A DNA stretch of 41,622 nt from JBIQJD01 sp044507695. Lineage in GTDB: Bacteria > Bacteroidota > Ignavibacteria > Ignavibacteriales > Ignavibacteriaceae. Positions within the stretch are counted from its first letter, which is position 1; each line of letters starts with the position of its first letter. Positions 34,212 through 41,622 of this stretch are shown here, one piece after another. A program made the translations under genes and the position numbers. The notes under the pieces were generated by a model. It ran no database searches and had not been told where the DNA came from. It saw only the letters and a program-made list of their open reading frames with translations. The stretch covers positions 1 to 41,622 of the forward strand of contig JBIQJD010000021.1 of assembly GCA_044507695.1 (NCBI GenBank), written 5' to 3'.

Positions 34212-34787
34212 ATGATAAAGTTGATTTATCTGATCATATTTTTTACAACTTTAAATATTTACGCCGGTGGATCTGTGAAAGGAAAAATCTTAATTGATAA
34301 TGAAGGATTAAACAATGTTGTAGTTTATCTTGAACCGGATACAAAGATTAACTTCAATCCGCCGAAAGAACCGGCTTTAATAGACCAGATAAATTTAAGC
34401 TTTGTTCCGCATGTTCTTCCTGTTATGAAAGGAACAAAGGTTCTTTTTCCAAACAGTGATAAAATAAGACACAGCGTTTTCTCAACCGGAGATGTAAAAA
34501 ATTTTGATCTTGGTACTTATCCGCCTGGAGCTGAAAAATCAATTATTTGTGATACTCCGGGAATCATTCCTGTTCTGTGCTATATTCATCATGATATGTC
34601 CGCCTATATTGTAGTGCTTGAAACCCCTTATTTCAGCACTTCGGATGATGATGGTAATTTTTTAATTGAAAATATTCCTGCCGGAAAATATAAGTTATCG
34701 TTCTGGCATGAAGATACGGAAATTGAAAGTGAAAATGTGGAGATATCTGAAAACAAATCGCTCATAAAAAATATTATTATAGATTAA
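34212..34787 (+). CDS. Periplasmic cupredoxin (plastocyanin-like) with C-terminal beta domain
   Basis: A 191-residue exported protein with a signal peptide (about 1-18). The cupredoxin part has a complete set of type 1 copper ligands: His87 (IRHSVF), Cys123, His126 and Met129 (CYIHHDM). The C-terminal GNFLIENIPAGKYKLSFWHE segment resembles a carboxypeptidase-regulatory-like beta domain. Similar proteins are annotated as plastocyanin or methylamine-utilisation proteins. It lies 11 bases after the heme-porin gene with a good RBS (AAGGAAA), so it is probably its periplasmic electron partner; that link is inferred. The histidine kinase gene follows by four bases. Confidence 0.8.
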   Translation: MIKLIYLIIFFTTLNIYAGGSVKGKILIDNEGLNNVVVYLEPDTKINFNPPKEPALIDQINLSFVPHVLPVMKGTKVLFPNSDKIRHSVFSTGDVKNFDLGTYPPGAEKSIICDTPGIIPVLCYIHHDMSAYIVVLETPYFSTSDDDGNFLIENIPAGKYKLSFWHEDTEIESENVEISENKSLIKNIIID

Positions 34788-34791
34788 AAAA

Positions 34792-37140
34792 ATGGCAGCA
34801 GGATTTTCAAATATCTTTAAAATGAAATTGGGTATACAGGCAAAGCTTACCTTGATTTTTATACTCATTTCATCACTGCCGTTAACTCTTGTTAGTATTT
34901 TTACTGTAAATCAGCAGATTGAATTTCAGCGGGATCAGAATATCCGGAATATGCACAGCGATATTAAAGGGCTTGGTGAAAGAACAACCCTCTTCTTAAC
35001 GCGCATTGAAAGCGAAATATCACTCGTGATGAAATCAACCGAGATGAGAAAATTGTTAAATAACCTGAAGTCCGGAATTGCAATTAACGATGAACTCCGC
35101 AAAAATGTTGAGAAAGAGTTTATTAATGTTGTTGCTGATAATACTTTTTACAGACGGATTGATTTACTGAGTCCGCGGGGAAAAGAATTAATTTCAATTA
35201 TGAATAATGAAACGCCGTTTGCAGTTCCTGAGGAAAACTTATCACGCATATCAAAAAATTTTTATGTGCAAAAAGTAAAAGAGATGAAACCCGGAGAAAT
35301 TGATCTTTCTCCTTCCGAAATAAAAATTAACAATTCCGGTAAGTTTGCATCCGTAATTGATTTTATCCTTCCGGTTTATGATGATCAAAATAAATTAACA
35401 TCAATTGTAAGCGTTAAATTAAGGGCTGAAAATCTGTTTGAAATTCTTGTCCCTTCGTATGGTGATTCTCCAAGAAAAATATTTATAGTTAACGGCGAAG
35501 GATTTTACATCTTTCATTCAGAAAAAAAGAACAACTGGAATTCTCTTTTTACTGATAGGTTTGATGAAAATATATTTAGTGATTATTCCACAGAACTTGC
35601 ACAAAAAATTCTTAACGGAAAAGAAAATTCGACTGTTTATTACAAAGACAGGATTATTCAATACTCACCGATATTCTCCGGAAGCAAGGCTGAAAGTGCA
35701 AGATATTTTATTGCTGAAGATGTTAATGCTGATGTTATCTTATCATCAACCCGGGAACTTAAAACACTTCTTATTTTCTTAATAACCATAGTGGGAATTA
35801 TTTCACTGCTGGTAGGATATCTTACAGCTAAAAGATTTTTAAAACCTGTTAAAAAATTAATTACCGGAACACAAATTATCAGAAGCGGAAATCTTGATCA
35901 TAAAATTGAAGCAACAACAAACGATGAGATAAAAGATCTTATCGATAATTTTAATCAGCTTGTTACTGAATGGAAATTAAAGCAGCTGCTGGAAAAAGAA
36001 GTTCAGCGGACAGAAAGACTGTTTTCATCAATTACTCAGGCAGCTACAGATGCAATTTTAGAAGTTGATGCAGACGGAAGAGTAATCGTTTGGAATGATG
36101 CAGCTTCATCAATATTTGGGTTTAACAGGGATGAAATAAAAGGGAAGAAAATTTTTTCATACATTATTCCGGAAAGACACAGGGCGGTTGCCGAAGTTAA
36201 ACTAAAAGATTTTTTGAGATCTGATAAAGCTGAAACTCAAAAGAACATTGCTGAAAATACGATTGAGATTGACGCGCTAAGAAAGGACGGAACCGAATTT
36301 CCTGCGGAACTTTCAATCTCCCGCGTTATACTGGATGATAAAATTTATGCAACAGGAATAATACGAGATGTTACTAAGAGAAAAGAAATGCTTAAGGAAT
36401 TAATTGAAGCAAAGAACAAAGCTGAAGTAGCTGATAAACTAAAAACAGAATTTCTGCACCAGATATCTCATGAAATAAGAACTCCGCTTAACGTGCTTCT
36501 TAATTACACGGATTATACCTATGAAGATTTACTTGAAAGGAATCATCTTTCTGAACCGATAGAACAAAATTTGAAAGCAATGAAGGAATCAGGATTGAGG
36601 ATAATAAGAACCGTTGAATTGATTCTGAATATGTCTTCAATCCAAACCGGAACTTATGAGAACAAACCGGTACCAACAGATTTATTTGATGAAATAATTC
36701 AGAAAGTTTATAATAAGTATTATCAGTATGCCGCGGAGAAAAACCTGAAATTAAACCTTGTAAAAAAATATAATGGCTGCAAACTGATTGTTGATCCATA
36801 CTCTATTGAACAGGTGCTTAGCCAACTGGTGGATAACGCTGTTAAGTTTACAGAAAGGGGAACAATCCATGTTCACTACTGTGTTGATACGGAAGGAAAT
36901 ATTGAAGTTAGTGTTGAAGATACAGGCATTGGAATTTCTGATGAATATATGAAACAGCTTTTTACTCCATTCTCACAAGAGCAGCATGGGCTTTCAAGAA
37001 ATTATGATGGCAACGGGCTTGGGTTATCACTTGCAAAAAAATTATGTGAAATGAACAATGTAGAAATTCTTGTTTCTTCACAAAAAGGAAAGGGGACTGT
37101 TATTAAATTGATTTTTCCAAAATCAATCACTGTAAATTAA
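34792..37140 (+). CDS. Membrane sensor histidine kinase (Cache-HAMP-PAS-HisKA-HATPase)
   Basis: A 782-residue hybrid-free kinase. It has TM1 (about 18-40), a 280-residue periplasmic double-Cache-like sensor (about 45-320), TM2 (323-346), HAMP (347-400), PAS (about 405-530), HisKA with phospho-acceptor His560 in SHEIRTPLN, and an ATPase with N box DNAVKF (about 681), G1 DTGIGIS (about 709) and G2 GNGLGLSLA (about 740). No response regulator gene adjoins it, so its partner is elsewhere. It follows the cupredoxin gene by four bases and is likely cotranscribed, suggesting that it senses the donor or product of the heme-porin/cupredoxin pair. Its stop codon directly abuts that of the convergent sulP. 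Confidence 0.9.
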   Translation: MAAGFSNIFKMKLGIQAKLTLIFILISSLPLTLVSIFTVNQQIEFQRDQNIRNMHSDIKGLGERTTLFLTRIESEISLVMKSTEMRKLLNNLKSGIAINDELRKNVEKEFINVVADNTFYRRIDLLSPRGKELISIMNNETPFAVPEENLSRISKNFYVQKVKEMKPGEIDLSPSEIKINNSGKFASVIDFILPVYDDQNKLTSIVSVKLRAENLFEILVPSYGDSPRKIFIVNGEGFYIFHSEKKNNWNSLFTDRFDENIFSDYSTELAQKILNGKENSTVYYKDRIIQYSPIFSGSKAESARYFIAEDVNADVILSSTRELKTLLIFLITIVGIISLLVGYLTAKRFLKPVKKLITGTQIIRSGNLDHKIEATTNDEIKDLIDNFNQLVTEWKLKQLLEKEVQRTERLFSSITQAATDAILEVDADGRVIVWNDAASSIFGFNRDEIKGKKIFSYIIPERHRAVAEVKLKDFLRSDKAETQKNIAENTIEIDALRKDGTEFPAELSISRVILDDKIYATGIIRDVTKRKEMLKELIEAKNKAEVADKLKTEFLHQISHEIRTPLNVLLNYTDYTYEDLLERNHLSEPIEQNLKAMKESGLRIIRTVELILNMSSIQTGTYENKPVPTDLFDEIIQKVYNKYYQYAAEKNLKLNLVKKYNGCKLIVDPYSIEQVLSQLVDNAVKFTERGTIHVHYCVDTEGNIEVSVEDTGIGISDEYMKQLFTPFSQEQHGLSRNYDGNGLGLSLAKKLCEMNNVEILVSSQKGKGTVIKLIFPKSITVN

Positions 37141-38814
37141 TTATTTCGCCTCCTGATGCATTTCATTCAGAACTTCTCTCGCTTTATTTAATGCATCATC
37201 AATATTGGAGAAAATATTATCTTCCCCGATTTTTTTCAGCAGCCCGCTGTTGGAAAAAGCCATCAGCGGCTGGGCATGCACTCCTGAAAATATTACATGT
37301 GTACCTGCACGCCGTGAAGTGAGCAGTACTTCCTCAAGTACATGAAGCCCTGTTGAATCAACCGCGGGAACATTTCTCATTCTTATTACTCTTATTATTG
37401 GAGCGTTTTCAATCTGACTCATTGCCTCTTTAAATTTTTCAACAGCGCCAAAAAAGAAAGGCCCGTTTATCTCAAAAACTTCCACACCTTCAGGAACATT
37501 TTTCTTATCAATTGCCATCGGGTCTATTGGTTCTTCCTCTTCTTCATTTAATTCACGGGTAATTACACCTACATTTGTAACCATCGCCATTCTTCGCATA
37601 AAAAGAAAAACAGCAAGCACCATTCCGATTTCTATTGCAACCGTTAAATCGATAATAACAGTTAATCCGAATGTTGTTAACAGAACTACCACATCGCTTT
37701 TTGGGCTTTGCAGTACTGTTTTAAACGTTCTCCATTCACTCATGTTATAAGCAACTACAATTAAAATTGCAGCAAGTGTTGAAAGAGGAATAAGCACAGC
37801 CCACTTGCCGAAGAAAAGCATTATAAGCAAAAGAACTAAAGCATGTGTAATTCCGGCAATTGGAGTTCTGCCGCCGTTTTTAATATTTGTTGCAGTACGT
37901 GCAATTGCACCTGTTGCAGGTATGCCTCCAAAAATGGGAGAGAAAATATTTGCAGCGCCCTGTGCAATCAATTCCATATTTGAGCGGTGTTTGCCGCCAA
38001 TCATTCCATCTGCAACAACTGCTGAGAGCAGTGATTCAATTGCTGCAAGCAGCGCAATTGTTGTTGCCGGCTGAATCATTTCTTTTACAGTGTAAAAATC
38101 TAATGTGAAAAAAGTTGGTGCCGGCAATGTTGATGAAATTTCTCCAAACCTGCTGCCGATTGTTTCAACGGGAATTTTAAAAATCTGAACAGCGGCAGTT
38201 GTAACTAATAGCGCAACTAAAGAACCTGGAATTCTTCTTGATACTTTCGGCCAGAAAATCATAACTGCAAGTGAAAAGATTCCGATTGCTAATGAATAAA
38301 AATTAATTTTATCAAAGTGAGATGCATAAGCCGACCATTTCTCAATAAAATCAGCAGGAACTTCCTGCATTGATAATCCAAAGAAATCACGGATTTGTGA
38401 TGAGAAAATTATAAGTGCAATACCGCTGGTAAATCCAACAACAACCGGGTGCGGAATGAATTTTATGATGGATCCGAATTTTGCGAATCCCATAATTATC
38501 AGAATTACTCCTGCCATTACAGTTGCAATCATTAATCCGTTAATGCCGTAAGATTGAATGATTCCATAAACAATAACAACAAAAGCACCTGTAGGGCCGC
38601 CAATCTGAACGCGGCTTCCGCCGAGAGCCGAAATAATAAAGCCGCCGATTACTGCTGTAATTAATCCTTTTTCCGGTGAAACTCCTGAAGCAATTGCAAA
38701 TGCTATTGCCAGCGGTAGTGCAACAATTCCAACAATTAATCCGGCAGTAATATCAGAAACAAATTTTTCTTTGTTGTAATCTTTGAGAGTAGTTAACAGT
38801 TTTGGTCTTAACAA
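37141..38814 (-). CDS. SulP-family anion transporter with STAS domain
   Basis: An inner-membrane SLC26/SulP carrier of 557 residues with about 12-14 membrane segments (GLIVGIVALPLAIAFAIASG early on; IGGPTGAFVVIVYGI; GFTSGIALIIF) and a C-terminal cytosolic STAS domain (about 440-545, VPAVDSTGLHVLEEV). Substrates in the family include sulfate, bicarbonate and dicarboxylates, and none can be chosen here. TTG 38814 is preferred to TTG 38841, because GGGG precedes it suitably and a promoter -7 box covers 38841. The 3' end meets the kinase stop with no gap. Confidence 0.9.
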   Translation of the reverse strand: MLRPKLLTTLKDYNKEKFVSDITAGLIVGIVALPLAIAFAIASGVSPEKGLITAVIGGFIISALGGSRVQIGGPTGAFVVIVYGIIQSYGINGLMIATVMAGVILIIMGFAKFGSIIKFIPHPVVVGFTSGIALIIFSSQIRDFFGLSMQEVPADFIEKWSAYASHFDKINFYSLAIGIFSLAVMIFWPKVSRRIPGSLVALLVTTAAVQIFKIPVETIGSRFGEISSTLPAPTFFTLDFYTVKEMIQPATTIALLAAIESLLSAVVADGMIGGKHRSNMELIAQGAANIFSPIFGGIPATGAIARTATNIKNGGRTPIAGITHALVLLLIMLFFGKWAVLIPLSTLAAILIVVAYNMSEWRTFKTVLQSPKSDVVVLLTTFGLTVIIDLTVAIEIGMVLAVFLFMRRMAMVTNVGVITRELNEEEEEPIDPMAIDKKNVPEGVEVFEINGPFFFGAVEKFKEAMSQIENAPIIRVIRMRNVPAVDSTGLHVLEEVLLTSRRAGTHVIFSGVHAQPLMAFSNSGLLKKIGEDNIFSNIDDALNKAREVLNEMHQEAK

Positions 38815-38838
38815 ATGAACCCCGTAAAAAATCAGTTC

Positions 38839-38871
38839 CAAATTTAATTAAAAGATGGATGATTTAATCAA
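38839..38871 (-). promoter_or_regulatory. Candidate sulP promoter
   Basis: Read on the minus strand: TTG (38871-38869), 22 bases, TAAATTTG (38846-38839). The -7 box is an exact TAnnTTTG match. It overlaps the upstream possible TTG start codon, so translation probably begins at 38814, which would leave a short leader. Confidence 0.45.
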
Positions 38872-38969
38872 TTATTTTTTGGTGAAACTTTTTAATAGAA
38901 GAATAATGGGAGGTAAAAATTATCAGCATGAAAACTTATGCAATCTTAAATGATCTTTTTGGCTTAAGG

Positions 38970-39002
38970 AAAAAATGCAGGAACCGAAAATGATTCCTGC
39001 AT
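38970..39002 (-). terminator. Intrinsic terminator of fabF
   Basis: On the minus strand, a nine-base-pair stem (39002-38994 with 38983-38975, core GCAGGAA/TTCCTGC) and a 10-base loop are followed by a run of T (complement of the A-run 38970-38975). It lies 34 bases after the fabF stop and is a classical factor-independent terminator. Confidence 0.8.
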
Positions 39003-39035
39003 AATTAAAATTTATATTCAAATAATTAAAAGGAT

Positions 39036-40295
39036 TTATTCAAACTTCCTGAAAATAACAGAAGTGTTATGCCCGCCAAAACCAAAAGCATTACTTAGTG
39101 CAATATTAACTTCACGTGCCTGTGCTTTAATGAATGTATAATTCAAATCGCATTCAGGATCAGGATTTGCAAAATTAATAGTTGGCGGAACTTTGTTGTT
39201 TTTAATCGCAAGCACTGATGCAATTGCTTCAACTGCTCCGGCAGCACCAAGCAAATGTCCCGTCATGCTTTTCGTTGATGATAAATTCATTTTATAAGCA
39301 TGATCGCCGAAAACTTTTTTTACAGATTTTGTTTCAGCAATATCACCAAGAGGAGTTGAAGTTCCGTGCATATTTATATAATCAACTTCAGAAGGAGAGA
39401 TGCCGGAATTATTCAAAGCCATTTCCATTGATAGAACTGCTCCTGTGCCTTCGGGATGAGGAGCTGTAATATGATATGCATCTGCTGATAATCCCATTCC
39501 AATAACTTCAGCATAAATATTTGCGCCGCGGTTTTGTGCGTGTTCAAGCGATTCAAGAACCAATGCACCTGCGCCTTCACCCATAACAAAACCATCTCTT
39601 GTTGAATCAAAAGGACGGCTTGCAGTTTCAGGACTATCATTCCTTGTGGATAAAGCTTTTGATGCATTAAATCCGCCCACGCCGATTTCATTAACCGGTG
39701 CTTCACTTCCGCCTGTAACAACCACATCTGTAAATCCGTTTTTAATAAGCATGAATGCATCAATCATATTATTATTAGCCGTAGCACAAGCTGATACAAT
39801 ACAGTAATTCGGCCCGCGTAAACCATACTGAATTGATATATAACCTGATGCAATATCAGGGATCATCATTGGAATGAAGAATGGAGAAATTCTGTTTGGT
39901 CCCTCAGTATGATTAATAACTGATTGATTATAAAAAGTTTGAATACCGCCTATACCACTTCCGAAAATAACGCCGAATCTTCCTCTTTCTTCATCAGATA
40001 AATTTGAAGTATCAATGCCTGAATCTTTAATTGCCTGTGAAGCAGCAGCCAATGCAAACTGCGCATATTTATCCATTCTGCGTGCAGTTTTTTTATCCAT
40101 AAAATTTGCAGGATCAAAACCTTTTACTTCACATGCAAACTTTGTATCAAGTTTGGATGTATCAAAGCTCTGAATTAATGCGCAGCCGCTTTTTCCTTCC
40201 ATCATAGAATTCCAGAACTCTTCAACAGAAAGGCCAATGGGAGTTACAGCGCCCATTCCTGTTATTACAACTCTTCTGTTGCTCTTATTGCTCAT
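39036..40295 (-). CDS. fabF: Beta-ketoacyl-ACP synthase II
   Basis: Condenses malonyl-ACP with acyl-ACP in fatty acid elongation. The 419 residues have the Cys-His-His triad: Cys170 in SACATANNN, His310 in MHGTSTPLGD and His347 in MTGHLLGAAG, with Lys342. The start RRVVITGMGAVTPIG is typical. AAGGA lies about eight bases before the ATG. No acpP or rnc adjoins it, although fabF often sits with them; here its upstream neighbour is an acetyltransferase gene. A TATCTTTG promoter box stands at 40348-40341. Confidence 0.97.
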   Translation of the reverse strand: MSNKSNRRVVITGMGAVTPIGLSVEEFWNSMMEGKSGCALIQSFDTSKLDTKFACEVKGFDPANFMDKKTARRMDKYAQFALAAASQAIKDSGIDTSNLSDEERGRFGVIFGSGIGGIQTFYNQSVINHTEGPNRISPFFIPMMIPDIASGYISIQYGLRGPNYCIVSACATANNNMIDAFMLIKNGFTDVVVTGGSEAPVNEIGVGGFNASKALSTRNDSPETASRPFDSTRDGFVMGEGAGALVLESLEHAQNRGANIYAEVIGMGLSADAYHITAPHPEGTGAVLSMEMALNNSGISPSEVDYINMHGTSTPLGDIAETKSVKKVFGDHAYKMNLSSTKSMTGHLLGAAGAVEAIASVLAIKNNKVPPTINFANPDPECDLNYTFIKAQAREVNIALSNAFGFGGHNTSVIFRKFE

Positions 40296-40340
40296 ATAAT
40301 TCCTTAAAGAATGTTTTTGGTTGCTTTAAAAAATTTCCTG

Positions 40341-40371
40341 CAAAGATAAAAATTTTTGACGCTTAAAAGAA
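40341..40371 (-). promoter_or_regulatory. Candidate fabF promoter
   Basis: Minus strand: TTC (40371-40369), 20 bases, TATCTTTG (40348-40341). The spacing and the TTC triplet equal those of the purL promoter. The -7 box lies 45 bases before the fabF start codon. Confidence 0.5.
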
Positions 40372-40396
40372 TAAACTTCATGTAATATTTCCAAGC

Positions 40397-40861
40397 TTAA
40401 AATTTATCTTCGGTTAGCCTGAAAACGGTCCATTCATCCATTGGCACGGCGCCGAGTTTTTTATAAAATTGAATAGCCGGTTCATTCCAGTCAAGAACCG
40501 CCCATTCAACCCTGCCGCAGTTTCTTTCTTTTGCAATATGAATTAATCTTGTTAGTAAAGCTTTGCCAATCCCTTTGCCGCGGAATTCCGGTTTAATAAA
40601 GAGATCTTCAAGATAAATTCCGGGTTTTGCAAGGAACGTAGAATAATTATGAAAGAATAATGCTTGTCCCGCAGCTTCACCATCATATTCTGCAAGAAGT
40701 ATTTCTGCGTACTTCTTATTGCCGAAGAGTGTTTCTTTCAGTGATGATTCTGAAGCTTTAACTTCAGATGCAAGTCTTTCATATTCAGCAAGATCTTTAA
40801 TTAACCGGAGAATTACAGGGATATCTTTCTCTTCCGCAAATCTGATAATTAATTTTTCCAT
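40397..40861 (-). CDS. GNAT acetyltransferase, spermidine/spermine N1-acetyltransferase-like
   Basis: A 154-residue GNAT-fold enzyme. The acetyl-CoA loop is RGKGIGKAL, preceded by YLEDLFIKPEF. The C-terminal half (VLDWNEPAIQFYKKLGA) is very like the diamine/polyamine acetyltransferase (SSAT) group, in which WNEP and the Tyr are conserved. Polyamine or thialysine acetylation is therefore likely but not certain. It lies eight bases after the PAP2 gene, so the two are cotranscribed. Confidence 0.88.
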   Translation of the reverse strand: MEKLIIRFAEEKDIPVILRLIKDLAEYERLASEVKASESSLKETLFGNKKYAEILLAEYDGEAAGQALFFHNYSTFLAKPGIYLEDLFIKPEFRGKGIGKALLTRLIHIAKERNCGRVEWAVLDWNEPAIQFYKKLGAVPMDEWTVFRLTEDKF

Positions 40862-40869
40862 AGTATGAT

Positions 40870-41433
40870 TTAAGATTTTTGATATTTAAGTTTAATTATT
40901 TCATCAAGTTTTAGTGCAGCTTTTCCAAAACCAAAACCAAATACTGTACCTGTAATTGCACCGGCAAGAATATCTGATGGATAATGCAATCCGAGATAAA
41001 CTCTTGATATTGCAACTAACGCCGCAGTGATAAACAACGCCCATTTTAAGCGGGGAAAAAGCAGGTAGAAAAAAACTGCGGCCGCAAAATTATTCACCGC
41101 ATGATTTGACGGGAAAGAATAAGTTCCCTGGCAGCCAAGCGGCGTAATTACATCTTCAAGTACATTGCACGGACGTAACCGCTGAACAAATTCTTTGATA
41201 ATATTATGTGAAAGCTGATCAGTGAGCGCAATTAAAATTAAAATGAGTACAACCCCGATTTTACCTTTCCTACCGCCATCAATAAAACAGACAAGAAGAA
41301 GTATAACATAGGTAATATACCAGTTGTTAACATTTGTAATTACGGAAAAAAATTTATCAAGAAATGGAGTTGATAGTGTATGATTAAAAAAATATAAAAT
41401 GGAAACATCAATCGAGTATAAAAATTCAGCCAT
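40870..41433 (-). CDS. PAP2-family membrane phosphatase
   Basis: A 187-residue integral membrane phosphatase with five to six membrane segments. The three acid-phosphatase motifs are present: KEFVQRLRP (motif 1), PSNH (motif 2) and SRVYLGLHYPSD (motif 3), the last with the nucleophile-side His. Relatives dephosphorylate undecaprenyl diphosphate, phosphatidic acid or lipid A; the substrate here cannot be told. It starts at ATG 41433 and is first of the two-gene unit with the acetyltransferase. Confidence 0.92.
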   Translation of the reverse strand: MAEFLYSIDVSILYFFNHTLSTPFLDKFFSVITNVNNWYITYVILLLVCFIDGGRKGKIGVVLILILIALTDQLSHNIIKEFVQRLRPCNVLEDVITPLGCQGTYSFPSNHAVNNFAAAVFFYLLFPRLKWALFITAALVAISRVYLGLHYPSDILAGAITGTVFGFGFGKAALKLDEIIKLKYQKS

Positions 41434-41622
41434 AAAAATTTATGATCTTTCTTAAAAAAATTAGAAAACTAAAATGGCTATTTAAATTCAAACGGGGAAT
41501 AATTATCTCTTATATTCTGCAAAAGCAAAAGATTCTTAAATATTTTTTTCAATTTATTAAAAGAAATGAAGATATTGAAACCCATGGCAATTTGAATTGT
41601 AGTTAAAATTAAATCGACTTAT
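41434..41622. other. Upstream region of the PAP2 gene, window edge
   Basis: 189 AT-rich bases. The only reading frame is a 54-codon one at 41442-41606 (+), Lys- and Phe-rich, without a ribosome binding site; it is not counted as a gene. No RNA gene or hairpin stands out. Confidence 0.3.

Noticed and set aside
41442..41606. 54-codon frame at the right edge (+ strand)
   Set aside because: No ribosome binding site, composition matches translated AT-rich spacer (Lys, Phe, Ile), and no recognisable family.

Overview
The window looks like a chromosomal segment of an AT-rich, Gram-negative member of the Ignavibacteria/Bacteroidota-Chlorobi lineage. The grounds are four. Three secreted proteins end in the type IX secretion sorting domain with the QNYPNPFNP signature typical of Ignavibacteria. 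Several putative outer-membrane barrels end in aromatic residues. Many genes lack a Shine-Dalgarno site. Several promoters fit the Bacteroidota form (TTG/TTC, about 20 bases, TAnnTTTG). No rRNA, tRNA, CRISPR array, insertion sequence or prophage was recognised. The species cannot be fixed from this sequence alone.

Layout. 1-5373: housekeeping and unknown genes (exonuclease tail, glutamine amidotransferase, purL, YihY/BrkB, an outer-membrane barrel). 5494-15071: a nitrogen-oxide respiration island on the + strand. It runs: an Rrf2 Fe-S regulator with its own operator, a NapH-type polyferredoxin, copper nitrite reductase fused to cytochrome c (NirK), a NirV-like SUMF protein, a Sco-type copper chaperone, the RIC di-iron repair protein, an unknown membrane protein, NrfH, NrfA and an alginate-export-type porin. 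15240-19473: TPR protein, PTS EIIA domain, hisS, lgt and rlmB. 19578-22585: two translationally coupled T9SS cargo genes. 22759-25956: an M16 peptidase and an AlaA-like aminotransferase, separated by a four-helix-bundle (S23/IVP) gene set in 8-bp tandem repeats. 26007-29286: an isolated nuoGHI block of complex I. 29326-32616: a T9SS cargo protein and a ComM/YifB ATPase. 32875-37140: a putative operon of a monoheme cytochrome-porin fusion resembling Cyc2, a cupredoxin and a sensor histidine kinase. 37141-41433, minus strand: SulP transporter, fabF, a SSAT-like acetyltransferase and a PAP2 phosphatase.

How the genes work together. The nitrogen island offers two fates for nitrite: NO through NirK, or ammonium through NrfHA. 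Maturation (NirV-like, Sco) and damage repair (RIC) functions lie between them, and an Fe-S Rrf2 regulator that probably senses NO or redox state stands at the head. No nitrate, NO or N2O reductase is in the window. The second respiratory module, at 32875-34787, pairs an outer-membrane heme-porin with a periplasmic blue-copper protein. This recalls the Cyc2/rusticyanin logic of iron oxidisers and is the best candidate for an undescribed system. Its electron donor is unknown.
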